A DNA stretch of 64,000 nucleotides from NCBI RefSeq assembly GCF_003173755.1, contig NZ_CP029553.1, positions 2,740,501 to 2,804,500 of the forward strand, written 5' to 3'. A model generated the notes under the pieces. It was not told where the DNA came from. It searched no databases and worked only from the letters and a program-made list of their open reading frames with translations. The translations under genes and the position numbers were made by a program. The stretch comes from Methylobacterium terrae. Its GTDB lineage: Bacteria > Pseudomonadota > Alphaproteobacteria > Rhizobiales > Beijerinckiaceae. Shown piece after piece: positions 37,591 through 46,509 of this stretch. The number at the start of each line of letters is the position of its first letter. The stretch's first letter is position 1.

Positions 37591-38916
37591 TCACGGGATG
37601 CGCCCCGCCCGGGCTTCGGGCCCGGCCGCCCGCATCACCTCGCGCACCGTCGCGTCGAGGTTCGGCCACGGCCCGTCGGGGCTGAAGCGGGCGCGCAGGT
37701 AGGCGGCGAGATCGATGGTCTGGGCCGGGGTCAGCGCCGTCCCGAAGGCCGGCATGATCGGCCCCGGGGCGTGCTCCCGCGGCGCGATGCCGTCGCGCAG
37801 GACGAGGAGCAGGTTGCGCGGGTCCGGCGCCCGCAGGGTGGTGCGGTGGCCGAGCGACGAGGTGGTGTACGGCACTCCGCCGGCCGCGCCCCCGCCGCTC
37901 TCGTGGCAGACCGCGCAGGCGCCCGCATAGGTCTTCGCCCCCCGCGCCGAGGCGGGGTCGTCCGGCGGCACCGGCCAATCGACCGGGCCGGTGCGGCTGC
38001 CGGCGGGCGTTGGCCCGTAGAGCGTCGCCGTATAGGCCGCGAGCGCCCGGATCTCGCCCGCCGGCACCGCACGGTGCGCGTCGACCACCGGGCGCATCGG
38101 GCCCGCGGCGCCGCCGTGCCGGGGGTCCCAGTCGGCGAGGTAGCGGGCGAGGTCGTCCCGGCTCCACGGCAGCGGCGCCGGGGAGGAGCGGTCGAGGGGC
38201 GGGGCCCACCAGCCGTCGGCCTCTCCGCCCGCATAGGCCCTGGAGCGGATCTCGGCGCCGAGGAGGTTGCGCGGCGTGTGGCAGGCGCCGCAATGGCTCA
38301 GGGCCTCGGCGAGATAGGCGCCGCGGTGCCAGTCCGGATCGCGGCCCGGATCGGCCGGCGCCGTCGCGCCCGGGATCCGGGGTTCGCGGAAGAACAGGAG
38401 CTTCCAGCCGGCGATCAGCGGGCGCCAGGACAGCGGGAAGGGCAGGGCGTTGGCCCTCGCCTCCGCCCGCACCGGCTCCCGGGTCATCGTGAAGGCGTAG
38501 AGGGCGGCGACGTCGGCATCGCTCAGGCCGGCATAGTGGGTGTAGGGAAAGGCGGGGTAGAGGTGGCGGCCCTCGCGGTCGACGCCCTCGCGCATCGCCC
38601 GGGCGAAGGCGGCCAGCGTCCAGCGGCCGAGCCCGGTCTCCGGGTCCGGGGTGATGTTGGTGGCGTAGATCGTGCCGAACGGCGTCGCGATCCCGCGCCC
38701 TCCGGCATAGGGCCTGCCCCCTTCCGCCGTGTGGCAGGAGGCGCAGTAGCCGAGCGCGGCGAGGGTCGCGCCCCGCCTCACCCGCTCCGGCGCCGTCTCG
38801 CCCGGTCCGGGACCGCCGGGCGCGAGGGAGGAGCGCCAGGCCGCCAGCCCGAACCCGGCCGCCAGCGCGAGGGGAAGCGCCCCTGCGAGCCGGATGGCGA
38901 TGCGGCGACGCCCCAC
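37591..38916 (-). CDS. Triheme cytochrome c subunit
   Basis: 441 residues. A signal or anchor helix (IAIRLAGALPLALAAGFGLA) precedes three cytochrome c domains. Heme sites are C58-C61-H62 (CASCH), C209-C212-H213 (CGACH) and C334-C337-H338 (CAVCH). The plan matches the cytochrome subunit of membrane-bound alcohol and aldehyde dehydrogenases, which passes electrons to ubiquinone or oxidase. It is the first gene of the unit that also encodes the 2Fe-2S and Mo subunits. ATG 38916 is the first start of the frame and directly precedes the signal. Confidence 0.92.
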   Translation of the reverse strand: MGRRRIAIRLAGALPLALAAGFGLAAWRSSLAPGGPGPGETAPERVRRGATLAALGYCASCHTAEGGRPYAGGRGIATPFGTIYATNITPDPETGLGRWTLAAFARAMREGVDREGRHLYPAFPYTHYAGLSDADVAALYAFTMTREPVRAEARANALPFPLSWRPLIAGWKLLFFREPRIPGATAPADPGRDPDWHRGAYLAEALSHCGACHTPRNLLGAEIRSRAYAGGEADGWWAPPLDRSSPAPLPWSRDDLARYLADWDPRHGGAAGPMRPVVDAHRAVPAGEIRALAAYTATLYGPTPAGSRTGPVDWPVPPDDPASARGAKTYAGACAVCHESGGGAAGGVPYTTSSLGHRTTLRAPDPRNLLLVLRDGIAPREHAPGPIMPAFGTALTPAQTIDLAAYLRARFSPDGPWPNLDATVREVMRAAGPEARAGRIP

Positions 38917-39319
38917 GCGAACGGACCTCCGATACCTGCCGGCGAGGAACCCCGAGCGACCCGGGGCTGCGGCGGCGGGTCAACCGGTGCCTCCCGCCAC
39001 GGTTCCGGGGCCGGAAACCGCTGCGCGGAGCGGCCGCAGCCGGCCGGGTCGTCCGGCACGTCGCCGGCGGCCTCGCCAGCCATGACGCGGGAGCCGCCCA
39101 CCCGCGCGGCCGCGCAGTCTTGCCGCAATCCGCTGCAACGATGCTACCGTTGGGGCCGCCGGGGCGCCGCCGTCTAGGCTTGGCCTCGTCTGGGCGTGCG
39201 GCGGAGCTTCCGCACGGTCCCGTTCCTGCCGATCCCGCGGGACCGAGGGCTTGAGTCAGGGATCATCTCCGATGCGGTCCCCGCACCAGACGCGTCGCCG
39301 CCGAACGATTCAAGGTCCC
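38917..39319. other. Intergenic region, no gene seen
   Basis: A 403-bp gap separates the divergent cytochrome operon and the zinc-ribbon gene. Open frames exist on both strands but show only shadow-type composition. No hairpin stronger than background was found. Promoters for both sides must lie here. Confidence 0.5.
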
Positions 39320-39568
39320 ATGGCGCAGCAGAGCTTCCAGGCCCGCCTCGGGCCGCCGCCGATGAGCGACGACGACGCGGCCTGCCGGGCCTGCCGCGGC
39401 CAGATGCGCGCGCACTGGGACGAGCGGCCCCATGCCCGCCTGATGGTGGTGGCCTCGACCCCGGTGGTCGAGGCGTTCGGCGGCGGCGTCGAGACCCGCT
39501 ACCTCTGCCTCGAATGCGGCCACACCCTGATGCACTCGACCGGACGGTTCGGACAGGGCTGGCACTGA
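39320..39568 (+). CDS. Small zinc-ribbon-like hypothetical protein
   Basis: 82 residues. Two cysteine pairs, CRAC and CLECGH, about 42 residues apart, suggest a zinc ribbon. Between them is HARLMVVASTPVVEAFGGG. The ATG at 39320 follows CAAGGTCCC; in-frame starts at 39251 and 39272 would add an Arg-rich leader and lack a site. The function is unknown. It precedes the GNAT gene by 57 bp on the same strand. Confidence 0.6.
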   Translation: MAQQSFQARLGPPPMSDDDAACRACRGQMRAHWDERPHARLMVVASTPVVEAFGGGVETRYLCLECGHTLMHSTGRFGQGWH

Positions 39569-39625
39569 GGGCTTGAGCACGGCCCCGAACCGGGCGAGGG
39601 AGGGGACGGCTTCGGGAATCGGCGC

Positions 39626-40090
39626 ATGTCCCTCACGATCGTCACCACGGCCGACCGGCCCGACCTCGCGCCCGTGACCGCGCGCTGGCGCTGGGAGGCC
39701 TTCCTGCAGGGGCGGGGCCGCTCCCTGGCGGAGGCGATGGCGGCGGAGGCCGCGCCCGCGACCGGCCCGATGCCCCGCACCTGCGTGCTCCTCTCCGACG
39801 ACGAACCCGTCGGCATGGCGAGCCTTTCCGCCCACGACCTCGAGCCGCGCCCCGACCTCACCCCCTGGCTCGCCGGCGTCTTCGTCGCGCCTCGGGCGCG
39901 GGGGCGGGGCTACGCGGCACGGCTCGTCGCGGCGGTGGAGGGGCAGGCCGCGTCCCTCGCCGTCCCGACCCTGTGGCTCTACACGCGCAGCGCCGAGGGG
40001 CTCTATGCCCGGCTCGGGTGGCGGAATGTGGAGCGGTTCCGGTACCGGGAGAAGGCGTACGCGCTGATGCGGCGGGATCTCGGCGCCTAG
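39626..40090 (+). CDS. GNAT family N-acetyltransferase
   Basis: 154 residues, a single GNAT domain. WLAGVFVAPRARGRGYAARL is the beta-4/acetyl-CoA (R-x-x-G-x-G/A) element. LWLYTRSAEGLYARLGW is the final strand-helix signature of this branch. The acceptor is unknown. It could be cotranscribed with the zinc-ribbon gene. Confidence 0.85.
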   Translation: MSLTIVTTADRPDLAPVTARWRWEAFLQGRGRSLAEAMAAEAAPATGPMPRTCVLLSDDEPVGMASLSAHDLEPRPDLTPWLAGVFVAPRARGRGYAARLVAAVEGQAASLAVPTLWLYTRSAEGLYARLGWRNVERFRYREKAYALMRRDLGA

Positions 40091-40147
40091 CGCGCCTCGA
40101 TCGCGGGAATCCGTCCGTCACGGGCGGTACGACGGATCTGCGCGCCG

Positions 40148-40180
40148 GTCCGGGTTCCGCTCTCGCGGGCCCGGAACGAC
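40148..40180. repeat. Degenerate copy of the 8.1-kb interspersed repeat
   Basis: GGTCCGGGTTCCGC, a short spacer, and GCGGGCCCGGAACGAC match the core of the repeats at 8126-8264 and 59567-59596. The copy lies between convergent genes. Confidence 0.5.
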
Positions 40181-40210
40181 GCGGAGGATGTCATGTCCCC
40201 CCGGGGGCGG

Positions 40211-41563
40211 TCAGCCCCTCGGCTCGCGCGGCACCCGCACGGCGAGGCACAGGAAGGCGGCGATCACCGGTCCGGCGGCGAGCGCCAGGAGGGCGGGGGT
40301 GAAGCTCTGGGTCGTGTCGCGGATCCAGCCGACCAGGTAGGGTCCGCCGAAGCCCGCGATCTGGGCGAGCCCGTTGATCATCGCGAGCCCCCCGGCCGCG
40401 GCCGCCCCGGTGAGGAACTGGGTCGGCAGGGCCCAGAACACGCCCAGCAGCGCCCAGACCCCGAAGGCGGCCGCGCAGAGCAGGAGCAGGCTGAGGAGCG
40501 GCGTCGGCGCGACCGCGCTCGCGGCCAGGAACAGGCCGCCGACGAGCGCCGAGAGCGCGGTGTGGAACTTGCGCTCGCCGGTGCGGTCGGAGGAGCGCGC
40601 CACCACCACGAGGCCGATCGCCGCGAACACGAACGGGATCGCGGTGACGAACCCGGTCTGCAGGTCGGAGAGGCCGCCGATGCTGCGCACGATCTGCGGC
40701 AGCCACAGCACCACGCCGTACACCGCCACCGCGTTGAACATGTAGACGAGGGTGAGGAGCCAGACCCGGTAGTCGCGGAAGATCGTGCGGAACTCGTGCG
40801 AGCCGACGCTCTCGACCTGGCGGTTCTCCTCGGCGAGCGTGCGGATCAGCCAGGCGCGCTCGTTCGCGTCGAGCCAGCGGCCGTCCTCGGGCCGGTCGAC
40901 GAGGTAGAAGAACGTGACGATTCCGAGGATCACCGCGGGCGCCGCCTCGAGGATGAACAGCCACTGCCAGGCGGCGAGCCCGAACCAGGTCGGGTTGGCG
41001 GACAGGATCCAGCCCGAGAGCGGCGCGCCGATCACGCTCGAGAGCACCGTTGCGGTCATGAAGCCGGCGGTCGCCTTGGCGCGGTCGCGGGCCGGGTACC
41101 AGTAGGTGAGGTAGAGCAGGATCCCGGGCACGAAGCCGGCCTCGGCCAGCCCGAGCAGGAAGCGCATGGCGTAGAAGCTCCACTCCCCCTGCACGAAGGC
41201 CATGCCGCCGGAGACGAGGCCCCAGCTCACCATGATCCGGGCGATCCAGCGCCGGGGCCCGACCCGGTGCATGATCATGTTGCTCGGCACCTCGAAGGCG
41301 ATGTAGCCGAGGAAGAAGATGCCGGCCCCGAGCCCGTAGGCGGTGGCCGAGAGCCCCAGATCCTTGTTCATGTGAAGCGCCGCGAAGCCGACGTTCACCC
41401 GGTCGAGGTAATTGATGATGAACAGGACGAAGCAGTAGAGCACGATGCGCGGCCGGAGCTTCGCCAGCACCTGCCGGCGCAGGGTCTCGTCCCGGTCCGG
41501 CGGCACGGCCGCCGCCGCGTAGGCTGTCGTCATGGGGGTGGTGGTCATGGGGGCGGTGGTCAT
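40211..41563 (-). CDS. MFS transporter, anion:cation symporter (ACS) family
   Basis: 450 residues, 12 helices. RIVLYCFVLFIINYLDRVNV and GYIAFEVPSNMIMHRVGPRR are diagnostic of the ACS family, which takes up organic anions such as hexuronates, tartrate or phthalate. The N-terminus repeats MTTAPMTTTPMTT from a 15-bp tandem DNA repeat. The ATG at 41563 is supported by GGGAGGA 7 nt upstream. It is downstream, on the same strand, of the SDR and FAH genes, so it is the likely importer for that catabolic set. Confidence 0.9.
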   Translation of the reverse strand: MTTAPMTTTPMTTAYAAAAVPPDRDETLRRQVLAKLRPRIVLYCFVLFIINYLDRVNVGFAALHMNKDLGLSATAYGLGAGIFFLGYIAFEVPSNMIMHRVGPRRWIARIMVSWGLVSGGMAFVQGEWSFYAMRFLLGLAEAGFVPGILLYLTYWYPARDRAKATAGFMTATVLSSVIGAPLSGWILSANPTWFGLAAWQWLFILEAAPAVILGIVTFFYLVDRPEDGRWLDANERAWLIRTLAEENRQVESVGSHEFRTIFRDYRVWLLTLVYMFNAVAVYGVVLWLPQIVRSIGGLSDLQTGFVTAIPFVFAAIGLVVVARSSDRTGERKFHTALSALVGGLFLAASAVAPTPLLSLLLLCAAAFGVWALLGVFWALPTQFLTGAAAAGGLAMINGLAQIAGFGGPYLVGWIRDTTQSFTPALLALAAGPVIAAFLCLAVRVPREPRG

Positions 41564-41898
41564 GGGTGGTCCTCCCGATGGATCGCCCGCGGGCGCGCGA
41601 CGGGGCGGGCCGTGGGGCGATGCGGGTTCTCTGGATTTTCGAACGATCGGCCCCTATCGGGGTCCGCAGCCGCGCAACGCGATGGGCGCAGTCGTTTCTC
41701 CCGGCGGGCGAAAGGGCCGTCCGGGAAACTCTCAAGACGAGAAGGGCGCGGGTGTTCCCCTCCCCGCTGAGGGGGAGGGGAACACCCGCACCATACCTTT
41801 CCCCGGACAGCCTTGCCGCTCGCGGGGGGAGACCCGCGGGGAGAGGAGCGAACCCGCGCCTTATCGGGACAGGGCTGCGTCGCGCGGGCCGCGGAGGC
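41564..41898. other. Gap between SDR and MFS genes, with an 18-bp hairpin
   Basis: The 335-bp gap has no convincing gene. It contains a perfect 18-bp stem-loop (41748-41765 with 41772-41789, GCTGAG loop). The flanking sequence shares words with the region at 18200-18270. The hairpin may end the FAH-SDR transcript, leaving the MFS gene with its own promoter. Confidence 0.55.
41748..41789 (-). terminator. 18-bp perfect stem-loop after SDR gene
   Basis: Perfect 18-bp arms around GCTGAG, rich in CCCC/GGGG runs and without a T-run, placed about 110 bp after the SDR stop. It is plausible as a terminator or as part of a dispersed repeat. Confidence 0.45.
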
Positions 41899-42648
41899 TC
41901 AATACGTCGCCCGTCCCCCCGACACGTCGAACACCGCACCGGTCGAGAACGAGGCCTCCTCGCTCGCCAGGAAGCAGATCAGCGACGACACCTCGTCGAT
42001 GGCGCCGAAGCGGCCGATCGGGATCTTCGAGAGCATGAAGTCGATGTGCTCCTGCGTCATCTGGTCGAAGATCGCGGTGCGGACCGCCGCCGGGGTGACG
42101 CAGTTCACCCGGATCTCCGACATCGCCAGTTCCTTGCCGAGCGACTTCGTCAGCCCGATCACCCCGGCCTTGGAGGCCGAGTAGGCCGAGGCGTTGGGGT
42201 TGCCCTCCTTGCCGGCGATCGACGCGACGTTGACGATGCGGCCGTAGCCGCCCGCCTCCATCGCCGGCACCGCGGCGCGGTTGCAGTAGAACAGGCCGTT
42301 GAGGTTGACGTCGATCACCCGCTGCCAGGCATCGACGGGATAGTCGCGCAGGGTCGTGTTCGGCCCGGTGATGCCGGCGCTGCACACCAGCACGTCGAGC
42401 CGGCCGCCCAGCGCCGCCACGGTCTCGCGCATGGCGGCCTCGACCGCGGACGGGTCCGCGATGTCGAGCGCCCGGGTGTCGGCGGCGCCGGATTCGGCCT
42501 TGGCCTTCTCCAGCGCCTCCTCGTTCAGGTCCCAGAGCGCGACGGCCGCGCCCTCGGCCCGGAGGCGCGCGGCGACCGAGAGGCCGATGCCGGAGGCGCC
42601 GCCGGTGATCAGCGCCGTGCGGCCCGCGAAGCGATTCGGGTAGGCCAT
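41899..42648 (-). CDS. SDR family oxidoreductase (sugar-acid dehydrogenase candidate)
   Basis: 249 residues, classical short-chain dehydrogenase. The cofactor site is TGGASGIG near residue 15, with CSAGITGP and the catalytic Y-x3-K in SAYSASKAG. The aspartate in ALWDLN suggests NAD+ preference. It starts 4 bp after the FAH hydrolase gene. SDR plus FAH hydrolase is the pair that ends non-phosphorylative L-rhamnose or L-fucose breakdown (2-keto-3-deoxy-acid dehydrogenase, then diketo-acid hydrolase). That substrate is inferred from the gene pair. Confidence 0.88.
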   Translation of the reverse strand: MAYPNRFAGRTALITGGASGIGLSVAARLRAEGAAVALWDLNEEALEKAKAESGAADTRALDIADPSAVEAAMRETVAALGGRLDVLVCSAGITGPNTTLRDYPVDAWQRVIDVNLNGLFYCNRAAVPAMEAGGYGRIVNVASIAGKEGNPNASAYSASKAGVIGLTKSLGKELAMSEIRVNCVTPAAVRTAIFDQMTQEHIDFMLSKIPIGRFGAIDEVSSLICFLASEEASFSTGAVFDVSGGRATY

Positions 42649-42652
42649 TGCC

Positions 42653-43525
42653 TCAGGCCTCCCGGCGCTGCCAGGCGGTGACGTCCTGGCGCTGCTCGCC
42701 GAGCTTCTCGATGCCGAGCGTCATCACGTCCCCGGGCTTCAGGAAGACCGGATCGGGCTTCATGCCCATGCCGACGCCCGGCGGGGTGCCGGTGGTGATG
42801 ACGTCGCCGGGCATCAGGGTCATGAAGCGGCTGACGTAGGAGACGATCTGCGCGCAGGTGAAGATCATCGTGCGGGTGTTGCCGGTCTGCATGCGGCGGC
42901 CGTTGAGGTCGAGCCACATGTCGAGGTTCTGCGGGTCGCCGACCTCGTCGGAGGTCACGAGCCAGGGACCGACCGGCCCGAAGGTGTCGCAACCCTTGCC
43001 CTTGTCCCAGGTGCCGCCGCGCTCGATCTGGTACTCGCGCTCCGAGACGTCGTTGATGAGGCAGTAACCCGCCACGTAGTCGAGCGCCTCGGCCTCCTCG
43101 ACGTAGGCCGCGCGCGAGCCGATGACGATGCCGAGCTCGACCTCCCAGTCGCTCTTCACCGAATCCTTCGGCAGCATCACCGGGTCGTTCGGACCCGACA
43201 GCGAGGTGATCGCCTTGGTGAAGACGATCGGCTCCTTGGGCACCGGCAGGTTCGACTCGGCGGCGTGGTCGGCGAAGTTAAGCCCGATGGCGATGAACTT
43301 GCCGACGTCGGCGACGGGCGTCCCGAGGCGCGGCGCGCCGTCCACCACCGGCAGGCTGCCGACGTCGATCGCCGCGAGGCGGGCCAGCGCCTGCGGGGCG
43401 AGGGCGGCCGGGCCGAGGTCGGGCAAGTGACCGGGCAGGTGGCCGGAGAGGTCGCGGATGCGGCCTTCCGCGTCGAGCAGGCCGGGCTTCTCCTGGCCCG
43501 CGGGGCCGTAGCGCAACAGCTTCAT
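42653..43525 (-). CDS. Fumarylacetoacetate hydrolase family protein (diketo-deoxy sugar acid hydrolase candidate)
   Basis: 290 residues. The N-terminus MKLLRYGPAGQEKPGLLD is typical of the branch that includes 2,4-diketo-3-deoxy-L-rhamnonate hydrolase. The metal site is visible in SDWEVELGIVIG (two glutamates) and in CLINDVSEREYQ. GDVITTGTPPGVGMG is the conserved loop. It cleaves a C-C bond of a diketo acid, probably to pyruvate plus a hydroxy acid. It is the first gene of the minus-strand unit and is divergent from the IclR regulator. Confidence 0.88.
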   Translation of the reverse strand: MKLLRYGPAGQEKPGLLDAEGRIRDLSGHLPGHLPDLGPAALAPQALARLAAIDVGSLPVVDGAPRLGTPVADVGKFIAIGLNFADHAAESNLPVPKEPIVFTKAITSLSGPNDPVMLPKDSVKSDWEVELGIVIGSRAAYVEEAEALDYVAGYCLINDVSEREYQIERGGTWDKGKGCDTFGPVGPWLVTSDEVGDPQNLDMWLDLNGRRMQTGNTRTMIFTCAQIVSYVSRFMTLMPGDVITTGTPPGVGMGMKPDPVFLKPGDVMTLGIEKLGEQRQDVTAWQRREA

Positions 43526-43648
43526 GGGGTCGAACCTCCGTCGGGCGCGCCGCCGCGGCGCGCGGGTTTCCGGGTGCGGGCAGGGCGGGACGGAGGATCG
43601 CGGGATTCGCTCGGTTTCCTCCGGCACGGCCCTGGCGCCGCACCACAT

Positions 43649-43667
43649 GATCCCATATATTGGGATC
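43649..43667. promoter_or_regulatory. Perfect palindrome, likely IclR-family operator
   Basis: GATCCCA-TATAT-TGGGATC is a perfect 7-bp inverted repeat around a 5-bp AT centre. It lies between the divergent FAH operon and the iclR-type gene. Size and placement fit an IclR-family binding site that controls both directions. Confidence 0.65.
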
Positions 43668-43695
43668 TTGTTTTTCTATGTGGGACGATACGCCT

Positions 43696-44472
43696 ATGGC
43701 AGCGAAGCCGTCAACCGGGAGCGAGGGCGCGGCGCCGGGAAGCCAGACGCTCCTACGCGGCCTCGCCATCCTGGAGGCGGTGGCGGGTGGCGCGCGCGAC
43801 CTCGCCTCGCTGTCGGCGGCGCTCGGCACCACGCGCAGCACCACCCACCGGCTGGCCGCGGCGCTGGTCGAGCAGCGCTACCTCACCTTCGCGCCGCGGG
43901 ACGGCTACGCCCTGGGCCCGAAGCTGGTCGAGCTCGGCTTTCGCGCCCAGCAGGCCGCGCCGGTGACGCGGGTGGCCCGGCCGCATCTCGAGCGCCTGTC
44001 GGAGGCCTGCGGCGACACCATCCATCTCGGCGTGCTCGAGGGCGACTGGGCGCTCTACCTCGACAAGCTGCCGGGGCGCCGGCGCATCGAGATCAGCTCG
44101 CGGGTCGGCGAGCGCCAGCCGGTCTGGTCGACGGGCCTCGGCAAGGCCCTGATCCTCGACCTCGACGAGGCGCGCTGGCGGGGCTTCCACCGCCTCGGCG
44201 ACGCGCGCGGCGCCCACAGCCCGGACCTGGAGACCTGGCTGTCGCGGATGCGGACCTATGCCGGCCGGGGCATCGCCTACGACCGGGAGGAGAACGAGCC
44301 CGAGGTGCGCTGTGTGGCCGCCCCGATCCGCGACGCGAGCGGGGCGATCGTGGCGGCGTTCAGCGTCACCAGCACGGTGCAGTACATGGACGAGGCCCGG
44401 ATGGAGGACCTCGCCGGGACGGCGCGGGAGGTCGCCCGCGCGATCAGCCGGGATCTCGGCTGGGCGGGGTAA
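43696..44472 (+). CDS. IclR family transcriptional regulator
   Basis: 258 residues. The winged helix-turn-helix is at about 12-75 (TLLRGLAILEAVAGG, TRSTTHRLAAALVEQRYL). The effector domain follows, with WSTGLGKALILDLDE and the signature AAPIRDASGAIVAAFSVTS. ATG 43696 has GGGACGA 8 nt upstream; ATG 43678 would add six residues. It is divergent from the FAH-SDR-MFS set and has a palindrome next to it, so it is the probable local regulator, responding to a pathway intermediate. Confidence 0.9.
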   Translation: MAAKPSTGSEGAAPGSQTLLRGLAILEAVAGGARDLASLSAALGTTRSTTHRLAAALVEQRYLTFAPRDGYALGPKLVELGFRAQQAAPVTRVARPHLERLSEACGDTIHLGVLEGDWALYLDKLPGRRRIEISSRVGERQPVWSTGLGKALILDLDEARWRGFHRLGDARGAHSPDLETWLSRMRTYAGRGIAYDREENEPEVRCVAAPIRDASGAIVAAFSVTSTVQYMDEARMEDLAGTAREVARAISRDLGWAG

Positions 44473-44538
44473 CGGTCATCCTCCCCAGCCCGTCGGTGCA
44501 CCACGCTTGCCCCGGCTGCCGGCCTCCGGCACACCGGC

Positions 44539-46509
44539 ATGACGGCGAGCGGGTTTCTGGCTGCGATGGCATTGGTGAAGAAGGCGAAGCTCGCGGATCG
44601 CGAAGCGTCGGACCGCCGGGACGGTACGCCCGAGGCGCCCGCTCCCACGCAGGCGCCCGCCCCGGCGGCCCGGCGGGGCCGGACCCGCGAGCGGGTGGGA
44701 ACCCGCCGGCAGAAGGCGACCGAGCGTCTGGGCGCCGCCACCGAGGAGCTGGCCGCCGGCGTCACCGAGGCTTCCGCCGCGGCCGAGGAATTGCGCCGGG
44801 CGATGGAGCAGATCGCCGGCGGGGCCGAGGAGGCGGCGGGCGCGGCGCAGGAATCGCTCTCGGCGGTCGCGGCGATCGTCGGGCGCCTCGGCGAGGCGCG
44901 GGAGCGGGCCGACCTGTCGCGCCGGCGCACCGCCGCGTTCCAGTCGCTGCTCGCCGAGGCGAGCGCCCAGGCGACCCAGTCGATCGCCGCGATCGAGGCC
45001 GAGGCCGGGCGCCAGGACGCGACGGTCGCCCTCGTCGACGAGCTCGACCGGGGGGCGGCCAGCATCGGCGAGGTCACCGGAACGGTCGCGGGAATCGCCG
45101 ACCAGACCGGGCTCGTCGCCCTCAACGCCGCCCTCGAGGCGGCGCGGGCCGGGGAGCACGGGCGGGGCTTCGCGGTGGTGGCCGACGAGGTCCGGGCGCT
45201 GGCCGAGACCGCGGAGGCGAGCGCCGGCGAGGTGCGCGAGCGGGTGGACGCGATCCGGGCCGAGATCCGGGCGCTCGGGCAGGCGATCCGAGACGCCGCC
45301 GCGCGGGCGGCGGCCGAGGCGGCGGCGGGCGGGCGCGTCGCCCGGCAGCTGGAGGAGGCGCGGACCGATCTCGGCGCGCTCGCCGAGGGCGCGCAGGAGA
45401 TCCTGGCCGCCGCCCTGCAGGCGGAGGCGACCACCCGCGAGGCGCAGGCCGGCGCCGAGGAGGTCGCGGCCGCCGCCGAGCAGCAGGCCGCCGCCGCCGA
45501 GGAGGCGCAGGCCGCGGTGGCGCAGCAGACCGAGGCCCTCGAGCAGGGCCAGGCCACCGCCGAGGCCCTGGCCGCCCTGGCGGAGTCCCTGCGCGGATCG
45601 GCCGCCGGGCGCGCGAGCCCCGAGGCGATCGGGGGTGCTGCCGACGCGCTCTCGGCCTCGATCCAGGAATTGTCCGGGGCCGCCGCCGAGATCCTGGCCG
45701 CCGTGGACCAGATCAGCCGCGGCCTGACCCTGCAGAGCGCCGCCGCCCGGCAATCCGCCGCCGCGATGAGGGAGATCGAGCGCGCCGCCGGCGGGGCCCG
45801 GGCCGGCGCCGACCGGGCGCTCGCCCGGGTCGCCGCCGTCGCGGAGGCCGTGCGGCAGGCCCGCGGCGCGATCGAGGGCCTTGCCGACGGGGTCGAGCAG
45901 GCGCTCGGCGGGATGCGCGCCTCCCTCGATCGCCTCGGGACGATCGAGGACGACGTGCGGCGCATCGAGACGATCGGGGAGGGCATCGCCCTGGTGGCGG
46001 TGCAGATCGGCATGCTGGCGGTCAGCGGCGCGATCGAGGCGACCCGGGCCGGCGAGGCGGGCCAGGGCTTCGCGGTCGTCGCCGGCGACGTCCGGACCCT
46101 GGCACGCGACGCGGCCGGCGGGGCCGACCGGATCCGGGCGACGGTGCGGGCGATCCGGGACGGGACCGCCGCCCTGCTGCGCGCCCTCGAGCGCTCCGTC
46201 GGCGCCGGCGAGGCGGAGGTGGCGAAGAACCGGGCCCTGACGGCCGGCCTCGCGGCGGTCGCGTCCGACGTGGCGGATCTGGAGCGGGCCAACCGCGCGA
46301 TCGCCGACGGGGCCGAGGCGATCCTGGGCGCGGCCGGCGAGATCGCGGCGGGCAGCCGCCAGATCGCCGCCGCCGCCGAGGAGGCCGACCGGGCCTCGAG
46401 CGAGGCCGCCACCGCCGCCCGCCAGCAGGCGCGCGGGGCCGAGGACCTGGCGGCGGCCGTGGAGGAGATCGCGCTGCTCGCCGACGAGCTGCAGGGCGCG
46501 GATGCCTGA
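44539..46509 (+). CDS. Soluble chemoreceptor-like protein with two signalling tips
   Basis: 656 residues, no membrane helix and no recognisable sensor domain; nearly all is Ala/Glu-rich coiled coil. Two MCP hairpin tips are visible. Tip 1 (about 186-222) has [19 protein letters not shown] and [16 protein letters not shown]. Tip 2 (about 481-522) has [20 protein letters not shown] and [16 protein letters not shown], diverged at several interaction residues. This looks like an internal duplication. The start is ATG 44539; ATG 44566 is possible. It overlaps the CheW-domain gene by 8 bp and heads the chemosensory operon. Confidence 0.85.
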   Translation: MTASGFLAAMALVKKAKLADREASDRRDGTPEAPAPTQAPAPAARRGRTRERVGTRRQKATERLGAATEELAAGVTEASAAAEELRRAMEQIAGGAEEAAGAAQESLSAVAAIVGRLGEARERADLSRRRTAAFQSLLAEASAQATQSIAAIEAEAGRQDATVALVDELDRGAASIGEVTGTVAGIADQTGLVALNAALEAARAGEHGRGFAVVADEVRALAETAEASAGEVRERVDAIRAEIRALGQAIRDAAARAAAEAAAGGRVARQLEEARTDLGALAEGAQEILAAALQAEATTREAQAGAEEVAAAAEQQAAAAEEAQAAVAQQTEALEQGQATAEALAALAESLRGSAAGRASPEAIGGAADALSASIQELSGAAAEILAAVDQISRGLTLQSAAARQSAAAMREIERAAGGARAGADRALARVAAVAEAVRQARGAIEGLADGVEQALGGMRASLDRLGTIEDDVRRIETIGEGIALVAVQIGMLAVSGAIEATRAGEAGQGFAVVAGDVRTLARDAAGGADRIRATVRAIRDGTAALLRALERSVGAGEAEVAKNRALTAGLAAVASDVADLERANRAIADGAEAILGAAGEIAAGSRQIAAAAEEADRASSEAATAARQQARGAEDLAAAVEEIALLADELQGADA

